64,000 nt of DNA from Heterotrichella gracilis (GCA_032358255.1 JAULBX010017192.1:25503-89502), one strand, 5' to 3'; counted from the stretch's first letter, positions 1 through 13,536 are shown. The notes: generated from the letters alone by a model not told the origin. Numbers and translations: made by a program.

Positions 1-832
1 CTGGCGCTGGTGCAGCGTCAGGCATGGCAGTGTCCGCGTCCTGGTGGGCATGGTTCGCTGCAGGCAGCGGTTCGCTGGCATCGCTCTCGGCAGGCCCCCC
101 CAACAGATGCCGCGGCATACCCAACGGCGGAATCGGCTTGCTGCTGCCCTGCTCCGGCGGTGGCATGTGTGCTGATGCTGCAACATCCCCCCGGTCCAGC
201 ACTAGGGGTGCACCTGGTGGGGGCAGCTGGCCGCTCTGCAGCACCCTGTCAAACTCGCGGTTGATGCGCTGGTACGCCCGCTCGCTGCGAGGGGACACCT
301 GGAAGATGGCGAAGTCCTCGGGCAGGCCCAGCGGCTCGATCCACTCCCTCAGGTTTTGCTGCAAGTCGGGCTGGCCAGAGGGTGATGGATCCACCTCCCC
401 TTGGGACACGGTGGGGGGGATGGGCACCTCCCGTGCCTCCGACTTGGCCCGTTTGGGGGCCTGCTGGACCACGTTTGCCTCCACGTCCTCCTCCTCCGTG
501 TCCTTGCCCGCCGGGCTGCTGGGCTGCTTGAACAGGTCCTCGTTGTTGCGGGTCTCGTGGGGCTCGTGGCATGCCTGGCTGTACTTTTGAAGGATGGCGT
601 CCATGTCCTTGCTGGAGTATTGGAACAGCTGGTTGCTGGAGTCGAACAGCACCAGCGCAATATCGCAGCCGCACAGCACGCTGAGCTCCATGGCCTTCTT
701 CATCAGCCCGTTTTTCAAGCGTTTGAAGGTCGCCTGCTGAAGCTTGGTGTCAACAATGGGCTCGAGTTTGGGCTTCTTTCGGCTGGGGCCGGCGGGCTTG
801 GTCTTTGCGGATAAATCCTTGGTTGCCCCCAT
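1..832 (-). CDS. MEF2-type MADS-box transcription factor (5' part, truncated by window edge)
   Basis: Sequence-specific DNA-binding transcription factor of the type II (MEF2-like) MADS family, acting in the nucleus. The frame opens at the ATG at 832 and stays open to base 2, about 277 codons, so the 3' end lies outside the window. Residues 18-75 form the MADS domain, with the core GLMKKAMELSVLCGCDIALV and then FDSSNQLFQYSSKDMDAIL. The following KYSQACHEPHETRNNEDL matches the MEF2-specific extension rather than the SRF type. Downstream is a low-complexity acidic and Pro/Gln-rich region, typical of activation segments. No intron is needed in the part seen. Most MADS domains start at residue 1-2; here about 17 Lys/Pro-rich residues come first. 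It is divergent from the glycyl-tRNA synthetase gene, with a 654-bp shared upstream region. The family call is secure; target genes are unknown. Confidence 0.9.
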   Translation of the reverse strand, partial: MGATKDLSAKTKPAGPSRKKPKLEPIVDTKLQQATFKRLKNGLMKKAMELSVLCGCDIALVLFDSSNQLFQYSSKDMDAILQKYSQACHEPHETRNNEDLFKQPSSPAGKDTEEEDVEANVVQQAPKRAKSEAREVPIPPTVSQGEVDPSPSGQPDLQQNLREWIEPLGLPEDFAIFQVSPRSERAYQRINREFDRVLQSGQLPPPGAPLVLDRGDVAASAHMPPPEQGSSKPIPPLGMPRHLLGGPAESDASEPLPAANHAHQDADTAMPDAAPAP

Positions 833-1486
833 ACTGATGGGTCAGGGGAACCAAGCGGGGCCGAATTGGCGCGCGTCAACCGGGGTGGAATGCCTTGTGG
901 GTAAAGACGGAATTGGGGGATGCAGGCCAGATACACAAACCGAATGGGCCGGATTCAAGGTGTCAGCAAAGGAGCGACCGGCCACGCCATTAAGCTGGGG
1001 GGTGGACTAGCAAACCTTGACATAAAACCCAAAATAGGCATGTTATGGCAGGAGCTGCATGTTGATGTTTCCTCCAGCCTCCAAACTGCTCTCTTCAAAC
1101 CAGGTGCAGCACTGACCTCCCCGTTTGAGAGAGTATACCACACACCTGTGCGCCAGGCCACACAAAAAAGGACACCCGGGCGCCATGCATGCAAAGCCTT
1201 TGTTGCCAGTATCGCCTTCTTTGGGTTCGGCGCACTGTGTGCATTTACCACAGCGCACTAGTTGAAGCCTGTGGCCAGTGGCATTGCGGCAGGCATGCGG
1301 TGATGTGCCCACCTCAGTACACGCCCACTGCAATTGCCTCTGCTGTTGGAATACGTGCTATGCTTAGTTCTGCGGTATCATAGGCAATCTACACTATCGT
1401 CATCCAACTCGCTGTACTTGCATGCACTGCTATTCAACGAGCACACCTAGTCACCCCACCAGTGCAGCCCCCCACCACCCACCACC
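833..1486. other. Divergent intergenic region, MADS / glycyl-tRNA synthetase
   Basis: This 654-bp spacer separates two start codons facing away from each other, so it should hold both promoters. I see no clear TATA box, tandem repeat or additional gene. Short open frames here lack coding features. Confidence 0.5.
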
Positions 1487-4400
1487 ATGTACCGAACCAA
1501 CGCCCTTGGGCGCAACGTGACCTGCCTGCTCACCTTGACCAGCCAGGCAACCTCCAAGCGCCTACTCACACAGCCCACCTGGCGGGGGCCCAGGCGGGTG
1601 TGCCTGGCCACCCCCCTCACCAGGCGCACCACACCACAGGGGGGGCGCACACAGCGCGCCCCACTCCTCCCCCGCTGCGCAGCCAGCGTCTCCACCACCC
1701 CTCTTACTGATGCCCCCCCTGGTGCCAGTCCCTCCCCCGCAATCCCCACCCCTCCAGCCCCCTCCCTAGCCCCCACCGCCCCTTCCTTCCAGGAGGCCAT
1801 AGCCCAGCTGCAGCAGTACTGGTCCTCAGTGGGGTGCGCGGTTGTGCTGCCACACAACACAGAGGTGGGTGGAGGGCAGCGGGGTGGGTGGGGCGACAGC
1901 GGGCGGCCACTGCCGCAGCTTCCTGTCTACATACTGCACCTGGGCTGTGCACCCGGCAGCACCCAGTACTAGGACTTCTTCGCATCCCACTCCCTCGCAT
2001 GCCTAGTCTGCGTAGTGCCCTACCTCAACGGCCATCCACTGCCCCATCCCCCCCACCCCCCAGGTTGGCGCCGGCACCATGAACCCCGCCACCTTCCTGC
2101 GCGTGCTTGGGCCCGAGCCCTGGAACGTGTGCTACCCAGAGCCCTCCATACGCCCGGATGACAGCAGATACGGCGACAACCCCAACAGGGTGCAGAGGCA
2201 TACGCAGTTCCAGGTAGGAGCTCACGCCTGGGCACGCTGCGGCACAGAGCTTGCTAGGCAGGCGTGCATATATGTTCATGTTGCAGACAGTGTGGCTGGG
2301 TCCACCCCTCTTGAGGGCCTGTGTGACCAAGCGCACGCCACACAGCCCTTATCTAACACCCTACTCCATGCGCAAGCTCCCACCTGAACCTCCCCCCGGG
2401 CACGGCTTATACCCAACCAGCAGTCCCCAATAGCTGCGCCAGTCCCAGTCACACACCTGGCGCAGCCCCCCCACTGCACCGCGCCAATGCATCTCCTGCC
2501 CGCAGGTCATCCTCAAGCCCGACCCCGGCAACCCCCAGGAGCTGTACCTGGGATCCCTGGCCGCCCTGGGGATTGACACGCGACAGCACGACGTGCGCTT
2601 TGTGGAGGACAACTGGGAGTCGCCGGTGCTGGGGGCGTGGGGGCTGGGATGGGAGGTGCGGGCGGGGCGGGGTGGGAGCGGTAATGGTGGTGGTGGGGGT
2701 CAGCGAGGGCATCGCACCTCGCACCCTGCCCACGCGCCAGCAAGCAGCAAATTACACAAAATATATGACACCCCACGGTGAACGAACGTTGATCTGACCA
2801 GCAGGAAGCAAGCCCAACTCCTGCACCCTCACACCTGCCTCACAGTTGCCATGTGTTCCACCACCAACCCTTCCCTAGGCACAGCATTAACCCCCTCTCC
2901 CCGCCCTGCAGGTGTGGCTTGACGGCATGGAGGTGACCCAGTTCACGTACTTCCAGCAGGCGGGCGGCAGGCCACTGGACAGCGCCGCTGTTGAGATCAC
3001 CTACGGGCTGGAGCGGATACTCATGGCGCTGCAGGGGGTCAAGCACTTCAAGGACATCGTGTACACCAAGGTGTGTGTGTGGGGGGTGGCAGGGGGTGGT
3101 TTGTGAGGGGTGGCGGGGGTGGCTGTGTAGCTGGCGGTGTTCCGGTTTAGCTAATGGTGATGGCGACGATGGTCAGTGGAGCAGCCTTCCGACCCCAAGA
3201 GACCTGCATGAAATGCGTTGCACAAAATCAAGGGCCGGCTGGGTGTGGTCTCAGGGGACACAGCTCATTGGCCTGGCCAGGGCATTGCTGGTGATCACTG
3301 CGTGCAGTGCGATCTCATGGCGATTCATCTGCAGCCTCATCCTCATCCCAGCGAGGCAGTGGGATACCATTAGGGTCACGGCCCCACTCGCACACATGGC
3401 GTCACCCCCACACCATCCCTGTGCCCGCCCCTTGGTGTTTAGAGCCGCATGACCGCCACATGACCCTGGTGGTGAATGCATGGCAGCTTGGTGCTTTCCC
3501 TTTTGGTGTCCTCTTCTTAACACAATTCACGCCCCCTCACAGGGCCTTACCTACGGCGAGATGTTCCTCCAAAGCGAGTACGAATGGAGTGTGTTCAACC
3601 TGGATCAGGCAAGCACACAAGACCAGAGGGAGAGGTTCAAGCTGTACGACGAGGTGAGGGGTGGGGTGGGCGCAGGAGTGGGGGTAATGAGGTGGTTGGA
3701 TGGTCACTGGGGGGCCGCTGTACATGCGCATCACATGGGAGGGTGATGGATGCGGCATGCTTGTGATGTTATGGAGGGAGGTCCTAGGCGGTCCTAGATG
3801 GCAGCGGCACTGCCCAGCCTGGTGACATGTGCGCCATGGCTGTGGGCGCCTATTGGCAAGGGTGCAAGACCAGGCGCCAGGCCCACTGCTGGCTCGGCGT
3901 GCTTCCTACCCATAGGATGCACGACATGGGCAATAGCACCACACGGGGAAGGCCTGTTGCAGGCATGCATGCCTCACACACTCTGCTCGTCCCCAGCACC
4001 ACCACCACACCGTCCCACGCCGTCCACCATCGGCTCATGCCCCCACGCAGGAGGCGCGTCGCCTGCTGTCCCACCGCCTGCCCATCCCCGCCTACGACCA
4101 CCTGCTCAAGCTGAGCCACTGCTTCAACATACTGGATGCGCGCGGGGCGGTGGGGGTGACTGAGCGGGCAAACTGCTTTGCGGTCATGCGCCAGCTGGCA
4201 AGGGAGGTGACAGGTGCGTGTGTACGTGTGGCGGGCAGAGGGTGCAGTCGGTGCATCATGTGGCAATGGTGCAGCGTGCGCTGATGGCTTTCAGATTGGG
4301 AAGCACAGGTTTGTGCTCAACTCAATTCCAGGTCCCACATGCCCTGAGCAATCTCCCACCCACCACTGCCAGGGCTGTGGCTGGAGCGGCGTGCTGAGCA

Positions 4401-7400
4401 GGAGTTCCCACTGGGGATCATACCACCACCCGTCGCCCCTACCCTAACCCCTGCCCAGGGCTTGACGGATGCGCCCTCCGCTCCCCTGGTGCTTGAGGTG
4501 GGGTGCGAGGAGCTGCCGCCGGATGACGTCATGGCAGCAGTGGAGCAGCTACGGTGAGGGGAACTGAAATGGTGGGGAACTGAAATGGAGGGGAACTGGA
4601 ATGAATGGCCCCGCTGCCCTGTATAATTGTGTGGCTGCAGTGCATGCTGTCATGTGTGTTTTGAGCGCGGCATATGGTGGAATCCAGGTGGATGGTCAGT
4701 GTGCATCCCTCGAAATATATCCTTACCCATGTGATTGGTGTACTGCGAGGTTGTAACAAACCATGGCATGCAGCTGGCATGCTCCACTGCGCCTTCCTGG
4801 CTGCAACTCCAGCTTTTGAATTAAAGCGTGTTTCCTGTTCCCACCCCCCACCCCCCACCTCCCATTCCTGCAGTGAGCGCTTCAACCCCCTGCTGGCTCG
4901 CCTGCGCCTCCCCCACGGTGCCGTGTCTGTTGCCGCCACCCCCCGCAGGCTGGTGGTGATGGTGCAGGAACTGGCGGCGGGCCAGCCGGATGCGCAGGAC
5001 AGGCGCAGAGGGCCGCCCGCAAAGGTGCGCATGCATGCACATCCTAGCACATGTCAGGGGTGCAATGTGCAACCGCAGTGCTGATGCCTGTGGGGGATGT
5101 GCAGGGCACCTGGGTTTTTTGGGCTGTGCTAGTGTGCAAGCTCAAAGCAAGATTCACATGGGCAATTGTTGGTGCACACCCCGCTGGGTATGCATGTGTA
5201 GGCCACAAGCGCCATGCATGTGGGGTGGTTGTACCTATGTGCGTGGCTAGACCATGTAGCTACATACCATGGATGTGTGGCAGCTGGGGCGCACGCACAT
5301 GGTGCAATGACAATCGCTGACACAATCCATGCTTGGTGGCACATGTGCAGGCTGCCTATGACAAGGATGGCCAGCCCACCAAAGCCCTGCTAGGGTTCTG
5401 CAACAAGAACGGTGTGGACGTGGGTGATGTGGTGTCTGAGGCTGACGGCAAGGGCACGGAGTATGTGTGGGCGGTGGTCAACAGCAAGGGGAGGAGTGCG
5501 GTGGAGGTGAGGAGGGGGTGAAAGACACTGCATGCACATGGCCCCACACCCCAATTGAGTCACATGCTGGCTCCGTCTTGGGGGTATTGCTGCACGGTTC
5601 TGTAGTCCAGTCGTAGGAGCCTACCTCTGCCTTTGCCAATTTATCAATTAGTGCTTTCATGTCCCTGCTGGATCCTTCAGAGGCTTCATCTATATCCTGC
5701 ACTCCCATTCCCTCCCTCTCAGGTCATATCTAGGAGCTCCGCGCAACTTCTCGCTTCTAACCTGTGCCCCGTGCTCCATATCTTTGTGGAACCTTTGGAG
5801 ACACCTGCCGTACCCTTCGCCTTTAACTTTTATCCCTCCTCTGTAGGTCCTGGCCGAGGAGCTCCCCGCCCTGCTGTCATCGCTGTCCTTCCCACGGTCC
5901 ATGCGCTGGAGGGGGGAGGCGGCCTTCTCGCGACCTGTGCGCTGGCTGCTGGCGCTGCATGGGCCACAGGTGGTGCCCCTGGCGTGGGCTGGGCTGGTGG
6001 CGGGCAGGGGGAGCAGGCTGCTTAGGAATGCGGACAAGGGGGAGGCGCAGGTGAGCGGTGTGTGTGGCTGGGGTGGGTGGGTGTGGCTGTAGGATAATTG
6101 CTATACCATTTGGCTACTAGCATCGTCCTTGGTGAGGGTTGGAGGGGTGATGGGGCGGTGGCTATGGTGGCTTGTGTGCAATGCCCCATCATGCCATGGT
6201 GCCACATGGCATATCTGCACACAAATGCGCCCCATGCATGGATCCACAGCAATGCGTATGCCAGGTGGTGCCTCCTACCAGAAATGCTGACAGCACGCGT
6301 GCCCACATGCTACCTGCATCGCAGGCGGAGCTGCTTGCTGCACGGTTCCCTTGCGTTTCCCCACATGCCCACATAGCAAACGTGCCCGAGGTGTGCCTGC
6401 CGGTTGCATTGCTACCATGGGTGTCTGACTGGCGCATGTCTCCCTCCCTTTGTGCTCAGATCGCCAGCGCCTCCAACTACCTGCCCACCCTGGCAGCCGC
6501 ACGCATCACCATTGACATTGACCAGCGTCGGGACGACATCTGGCGACAGGTGGTGGATGCAGCCGCAGCCAGGGGGGGCGTTGTGCCCGACAGCACGCGG
6601 GGGGACCTGCTTGCTGAGGTGTCCAACCTGGTGGAGTCGCCCACTGTGGTGGTTGGGGATTTTGACCCAGACTTCCTCAAGCTGCCACAGTGCGTCAGGG
6701 ACCCTAGGCACAAACCCTGAGTGCAACAAGCTACGAGATCCACACCCGTTGCCTGTCCATTTTCCCCCTCAATGTCAAAAGCAAATACATAATTTGCTGG
6801 TAACACCCCTCCACGGCGTGCACGATGCAGGTCGTATAATGGGGTCCGCGCCAATGTTAGTGTCGCTTGACTCATGCTGAACATCACACGACATGCCTGT
6901 CCATTTGAATCCCTTGCTGCCTGCGTACAAATCAATATGCGGGCTGCAGCTGTCAACGTGCTGCAGCTTTATGTATTTAATGTTGCGGCTTTTGGCGGGC
7001 AAATTACTACAAACCTGCTAACCTTCTTTTTTGCCTGCCCCCTGCAGGGAGATCCTTGTGATGGTGATGCGCAAGCACCAGCGGTACTTCCCCGTGGTTG
7101 ACCCCTCCACTGGAGCCCTGCTGCCTTGCTTTGTCACTGTTGCCAATGGGGAGGTGGACCAGGACACAGTGCAGGTGGGGAGAGGGGGGTAGGAGGCAGC
7201 GTACTTGTGCTGGAGTGGGTGGTCATGTTTGTAGCTTGGTGTACCATTTTTGAGAATGCTAGGAGTTGTGGGTGGCCCGGGGTCCCCAACACAACTGTAC
7301 ATGAATAGTCGCCCCAGCCGCATGGCCAGCCCAGGGTAGTCAGGACATTGGAGCGCCGGGTGTCAGTTGCCTCGGCCACTTTTGGTGAGAATTCCACAGT

Positions 7401-10373
7401 CTGCGCATGCTTCATGCCTGAGCTACCATGCCTGGCACCACATCGCGCCACCACCCACCACCAAGCGGGCAACAAGGGCATCATTGCGCGCACGTGTTTC
7501 TGTTCCCATTGCCCCTATCCTCACGCCCCACCCCCCACCCTCCGCCCCCCAGGCCGGCAACGAGGCTGTGCTCACCGCCCGCTTCAGCGACGCCTCCTTC
7601 TTCTACTCCGCTGACCTGGCCACGCCGCTGTCCAGCCTGATGCCCAAGCTTGAGGGGGCGCTGTTCCAGCAACAGCTGGGGTCAATCAGGGACAAGGCGG
7701 ACAGGGGGGCGCAGCTGGTGCCGCACCTGGCGCAGCTGGCGGGGCTGGAAGGTGGGTGCGGCGGTGCTATGGAGTGGGGTAGAGCAGCCGGCAGCAATGC
7801 CCATGTTGCACCAGGTACATGTTGCCGCAGCATGCCGCTACCTGTGTCCTCCCACACACCACTGCTCTGTCTGCCGCAGCGCCACCACCTCACACACAAA
7901 GACATCATTCCGATGGCTGTGGGCCCGATGGGCAGCATAGCACGCCCGGGTTGCCCTCCTTTGAAACCTAAATCACGCCCCCTGGCCCCTTTCCAGACGC
8001 CCTGTCTGTGGCCACCCCCGCCGCCGCGCTGCACAAGGCCGACCTTGCCAGCGCCACTGTGACTGAGATGACTGCCCTGGCTGGAGTTATGGGGCGACAC
8101 CTGGCGCTGCAGGAGGGGCAGTCGCAGGAGGTGGCGCAGGCGATTTTCGAGGCGGTGCTGCCACGCCAGGTGGGAAGTGCTGCACTGGAATCGGGGGTGG
8201 GGGTTACAAGGGAGAGCACCGCTGGCTCATGGCCTGTCGTCACTATGCTCCATGAATCATCTGGGCCATGATTACATGTTGTATGGCCCTTTTGATGCAC
8301 CACAGCTGCATAAACAATGCACACGCCATCCCAGTGCACTGCATTCCATGAGCGCAAGTGGTGCTATGCACATCATGTCAATCTCAAATTCAAACCCTTC
8401 CACACCACAACCACACACATGGACCCCTGTCACCTCCGCACCCTCTCCTCCCTTTACAGGCTGGCGACCAGCTCCCCGCCTCCCCTGCCGGCATCCTGAT
8501 TGCCTGCGCCGACCGCCTGGACAGCTTGGTGGGGCTCACGGCAGCAGGGTGCGCGCCAACGGCATCGGCGGATCCATACGGCCTCAGGCGGGCGGCATAC
8601 GGGCTGCTGCAGGTGGGTAGGGGGAGGGGGGGCGGTGGCTGATCATGGAGCGGGACTTGCAAGCATTGCATTATATGCAGATAAGACCATCGAACAACCT
8701 AGAGAATACCTAACTTGTAAATAACAAGCGGGAAATTGTACCTAAAAATAATGGATAGTCGTGTAACCTATTTATCGTGGAATCTTGCTGCTGGTGTTGA
8801 ATTTGCGGACCTATCAGGAAATTGAATGTGGCCGCCCATATGCAGCTGGGCGGGAATACTTGGTGCACACATCGTCCTCCCCCACCTCCCCTGATCCTTG
8901 CCCCCCTCTTACCTCGCAGACCCTGGTCCACAACAACGTGCGCATGAGCCTGCCCGCAGCCGTGGCAGCCGCCTCCCAGCTGCAGCCCATCCCCGTCACC
9001 CCGCAGTCCCAGGGAGCGGTGCTGGACTTTTTGTCGCGGCGCCTGGAGCAGCTGCTGGTGGACGGGGGGTGCGGCGTGGAGGCGGTGCGGGCTGCGCTGG
9101 GTGAGCGTGGGGAGGACGCCGCGCTGGGTGCAGCGACAGCACGCGAGCTACAGGTGGGCGGTGGGGAGTGGGTTTGGCACGGCTCTCTTGCTTGTGCTGA
9201 GGAGTGTGAGGTGATGCATCTTGCATTGGTGCAACCAGTGGACCTTCCGTTGGTGTGGACCTGGGTGGTGGGTGGCGGCTGCATGGGCAGGGCAGCAGCA
9301 CACAAGTGGGGAAGATCGTCCGGCGCAGTCAGGCACCAACGGTGTCCATGCAGTTGAATCCTGAGTTTCTCCTCAGTGTCGTGACGTTCTCCCCTTCCTA
9401 CCCCTTCACAGGCTGAGCTTGACGCCGGTGCTGCCAGCCCGCTTGCGGCTGTGGTGGGTGCGCTGTCCCGCCCCACACGCATCGTGCGTGGCAAGGAGGT
9501 TGCACCCGAGTGGCAGGTGGACACGGCGCTGTTCCAACAACCGGAGGAGGAGGCGCTGTATGCAGCCTACCAGGTGGGGGGGATGGCAGGTTGGGGGAGG
9601 GCATGTCGAGGGTTTACAGGGTTGCATTGCACCAGGCTTCCCACTTTCCACTTGCAAAGGACAAGGAGGTGTATGCCAATTGCAGACAATCGCACCCCAA
9701 TTGGGTCATGCAAGGTTCTGTAGATTCTTGGTGCGTAGCGTGCATCCAACCTGGCACGGTGTACTCAAATTGTGAGGTTGCGGGATCGACTTCTTCAGCT
9801 ATATTTGCTGTGCCCGCACATGCATTAACAGTCCAGGGGTGCACCATGGTGCGCACCACTGCATGTGCACTGGACAGGGTCAGCATGCAGTGCCCCCACA
9901 CCATACAACCCCCAGCGCACCAACTGCCCCTTGGCCCTCCCTGTGCAGGCTGTGTCTACGCAGCTGTCCCCGGGCATGCCTGTGCGCGCATTCCTGGATG
10001 CGGCTACCGCCCTGTCTGCTCCCCTCGACGCCTACTTTGACAAGGTGTTTGTGATGTGCGAAGAGGAGGGGGTGAGGAGGAGCAGGCTGGCGCTGCTCAG
10101 GTAGGTGGGGGAAGCGCCACAAAGCATCCATTTGTGAAAGGTGGCCCATTTTGGCCATGCATTAATTTGCAAACATACGTTGCAGCGATCCGACCAGGTT
10201 TGCATGGCCATGCATTATCCATCACCAATCCTGTGTATGCAGCATCCGGCCATGTCATGGGTGTGCAATACGTGACACACCCCTTCTAAATTTTCCCTTG
10301 TCCCCTGTGCTGCAGGGATGTTGCTGCGCTGCCCCGTGGTGTGGCGGACCTGTCGGCGCTGCCAGGATTCTGA
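1487..10373 (+). CDS. Organellar glycyl-tRNA synthetase, fused alpha and beta subunits (EDD1 type)
   Basis: Charges tRNA-Gly in plastids and probably mitochondria. Nineteen exons: 1487-1864, 2064-2213, 2506-2655, 2912-3070, 3543-3653, 4051-4213, 4373-4553, 4874-5034, 5351-5506, 5847-6050, 6460-6689, 7048-7173, 7553-7751, 7997-8169, 8460-8612, 8920-9153, 9412-9573, 9949-10100, 10316-10373. They total 3300 nt, 1099 aa, close to the plant protein. Residues 1-95 are a Ser/Thr/Arg-rich, acid-poor transit peptide. Residues 98-385 match bacterial Gly[21 protein letters not shown], and class II motif 3 TYGLER ending near residue 261. From about residue 409 the sequence matches GlyS ([26 protein letters not shown]), ending in the beta C-terminal helical domain. 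The alpha-beta fusion is the plant/algal arrangement; bacteria usually encode two chains. The ATG is in a good context (accaccATGt). All introns are GT-AG. Confidence 0.95.
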
Positions 10374-11667
10374 GGAAGGGGTGAATGGCAGTTGAATAGA
10401 AGGGATTTAGGTTTGAGAGGTTATGTACGGTGCGAGTGTGTATGCTGCTGTGGTTACTGGGTATACTGCACACCATCAGCACTGCAGTTTTCAGCTAGCT
10501 GGCCATCCTGTCCGGGCGTGCGGGCTAGTGCAGCCACGCTCACCACATGGGCGCCACAAGCGTGACACTGGTCATCCAGCAGTGTAGTACTTATCTAATG
10601 AGGATGGCCTTCACAGTGGAAGGATATACACTATGACATTAAGCGCATATATTCCTGAATGACTAGTTTAATATGGTGTTCTCCATTCAGATTAAGGCAT
10701 TGTCCGATTCTTTGGGTGCCCAAGCACGGTATTTGCCTGGCCTTGAGGCTGTTTGCATTCCAAGGAGATTGTGCCACACGTTACAGAGCCTACGCCGTTC
10801 GTGCCAATATTTTACGCAGCACGTGGGATGCCGTATGCTAATGGCATGGCGCTGCTCATGCATGCATGCAGGGTTGGTCACAGCTGCACCTTGCTTGGAA
10901 CACTTGCACGCAGGGTATTGCTACAGCTTTTCTGCCCGGGCGTGCTAGCAGCAGCATATGCCACTTTCCCAAGGGGAGTGCATTGCCTCATATCCGATGT
11001 GTCCCACTTTGCCAGTTGGCAAGAACTGTAATGGAGGGGATGGCCTTCAAAACGAGGCTGGAGCTGTTAGCGGGCCCACGGAGCGCCAACTTATACAACA
11101 GATAGAGCATGTTCTTTTCAAAAGCAAACTTCGTTAAGTCGTGCACCGTGAAAGCCACCTCAATACAGTGACTGCTGCCGACGCACACCACAGTGACTCT
11201 GGCATGCCTGCGCGCACCCTGGCCTAAACTACCAAAAGAGGCGAGCAAAACTACCAAACACCATCTGCTTGCACGCTCCCGTTTGGTTGTGGTGCGTCCT
11301 TGTTTGGGCATCCTAGTTTTGGCATCATACCTGGGTACATCCTCGGGGGAGCAGCAGGGGGCAGACCGCGTGTTTCTGTAAGTGAAGGGTCAGGATGGTT
11401 CAGTTTGAGGCACACGGCATGCGGCTAGACACCACTCCCAGCAGCAGGGGCCAACCGGCGCTGCAAGGTGTGTGTGCACCACAATTCATGCATATAGCTC
11501 ATGCGCTTGGTTTGCTGACAACGCATGCAGCTGGCGTGCGTACAGCTGTACTGCATACTGCAAACACATCGCCATATACAACAAGTAAATCACATATCAA
11601 CTCGCTTGCCTTTTATTATACCACGCATGCCATCACCATCCTCCCTCCAGCTGCACACACCATATCT
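10374..11667. other. Intergenic region after glycyl-tRNA synthetase
   Basis: About 1.3 kb between the synthetase stop and the chosen start of the OTU protease. It holds the synthetase 3' UTR and the OTU promoter or 5' UTR. Open frames here show no recognisable protein. Part of the region up to 11667 stays open in the OTU frame from 11395, so the OTU start could lie further upstream. Confidence 0.4.
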
Positions 11668-13536
11668 ATGCGGCGTCTCAGCCACATTCCAAGCAACCTC
11701 TCAAGCGTGCTGTTGAACGTACTGCACAGCAGCTCATCTGGGGCTTTTTATCGTGGGGATAGACCTGGCTTGCCCAGTGTTGTGTGTGAATCCCCCATCC
11801 TCTCCCCCGCAGGCGCTACCTTCTGCCTGCACCGCCCTGGGCCCCTCCTCCCCGCCTGCTTTGCGTCACTGTCCTCACCATGGGCCGGTACCAGGCGGCC
11901 GCCCATGCTGGTGGCGGATATTGCCAAGTGAGCACAAACCCTGCACCAACCCTAAACCCTACGTGGCGGAAGCCCTTGGCACTGGCCATTACGCACAACT
12001 AGGCCCTCTGCGTTGGTGGGAGTGTTGACTAGTGGGCAGCAAGTACCAAACCATGCCTGTGCACTTTGTATGCAAGTACCGCTGTATACCCTCGTGGTCC
12101 CATTCAGTGACACCGTCCAAAACAACGCATGACTTGAATGATTAATTGGTTAGTTGCAACGCACGATTGAACTGTGGCAGTTTGACTCTGCGATGGCAAT
12201 GAGGAGCAACGGGCGTGCATCCTTGCAGGGCTGTGACTCAGCAGAAGCAGATGCGCGTGGTGAAGATCAAGGGGGACGGGAAGTGCATGTTCAGGGCACT
12301 GGTAAGGGTGGGGAGGAGCAGGGGCCCTAGTGAAGGTGCCGTAGTTTCATGCTTTAAATGAACACACGAGAATAGATCTTGTCGCAGAAACTATGCTTGG
12401 GTGGTGCTGATGTAGCAGCCACATTACAGCTTCAATGCCATGGACCTATGGCCTACAAGCGGCACTAACGCCCTGCTATGAATGGTGCATTGACCCCAGC
12501 AATGGCTGTCTGTGCACCCTGATCCCATCCCCTCCCTTATGCAGGCGCTAGGCCTTGCCCGCAACAAGGGGGTGCTGCTGTCACCGGATCTGGAGGAGCG
12601 GGAAGCAGGTGTGGGGGGTGTGCGTGTTGGGGGAGGGTGCGTATGGTATGGGGCCTGCACCGTCATGCTGGTCGGGATCATCACACATATCATGGTGGGG
12701 GCCGGGCCGGGTGGCATCAGCTGTCAGGGCAACAGCATGGCCCCCATCCCCCATCCCCCATCTTGCACCTGCATGCAGCTATAGCTGCTGCCACCCTCTC
12801 CCCGCAATTTCAAGCCGTTCCCTTTTCCCCCTTTTGCCGCAGACGAGCTGCGCCTTGCGGTTGTTGAGGTGCTTTGCCTGAGCCACAGCAGGCATGGCCA
12901 GTTCAAGGATGCGCTGCGGGCCATTGCCACGGAGGATGCGCTGCCAAAGTGGGTGGGGGTGGGGAAGATGCGTACCGGGGATAACGCATGATCACACTCT
13001 GCCCTGCATGGCTATGCTGCGCTCTGCATGGATGTGTGGTGCGCCCTTGGGCGGTTGTGGAGCATGCGTGTGTGCCTGCGCCACAATCTTGTTCAGTGCT
13101 GCATGCGCTGCATGGCATGACGCCCGCCATGGCCGTGGACGTGGCATCCACCCCGCAAGTGTATCTATTGGCGTTGTGCGCAAATTCTGCACAGCGAATG
13201 GCCCATGGCATGTCATGTGCAGCCACATCCAATACTTACACCACTGCCATCCTGAACCCACCACTCCCTGCCCCACCCCCTGCCAGGTACTGCAAGCGCC
13301 TACAGTCGCCCACCTTCTGGGGCGGTGAGCCCGAGCTGCTGGTGCTGTCGCGCATGCTCAAGGTGCCAATCACGGTGTACCTGGCGGGGGCGGAGTGGGG
13401 CGCGGCGGGGGGGTTCAGCCCAATCGCAACGTACGGTGGGGAGTACAGCAAGGCTGGCAAGGGGTGGAAGGCCAGGCGGCCCGTGCGGCTGCTGTTCACG
13501 GGGGGGAACCACTACGACCTGCTGCTGTCAGGATAG
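11668..13536 (+). CDS. OTU-family cysteine protease (probable deubiquitinase)
   Basis: Predicted thiol protease that removes ubiquitin or ubiquitin-like chains. Exons 11668-11927, 12229-12301, 12545-12608, 12843-12948 and 13287-13536 total 753 nt, 250 aa. The OTU signature is split over exons 2-3: KIKGDGKCMFRALALGL, with Asp103 and nucleophile Cys106. The C-terminal catalytic histidine is His243 in GGNHYDLL. WGGEPELLVLSRMLKVPITV between them fits the central OTU fold. All three catalytic elements are present, so the enzyme should be active. Residues 1-86 are poorly conserved and Ser/Pro-rich; they could be an organelle presequence or partly untranslated. The start at 11668 was chosen as a local ATG in the open frame, but ATGs as far upstream as 11395 are in frame. 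A 59-bp GT-AG stretch (11754-11812) inside exon 1 could also be spliced. The substrate is unknown. Confidence 0.8.
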
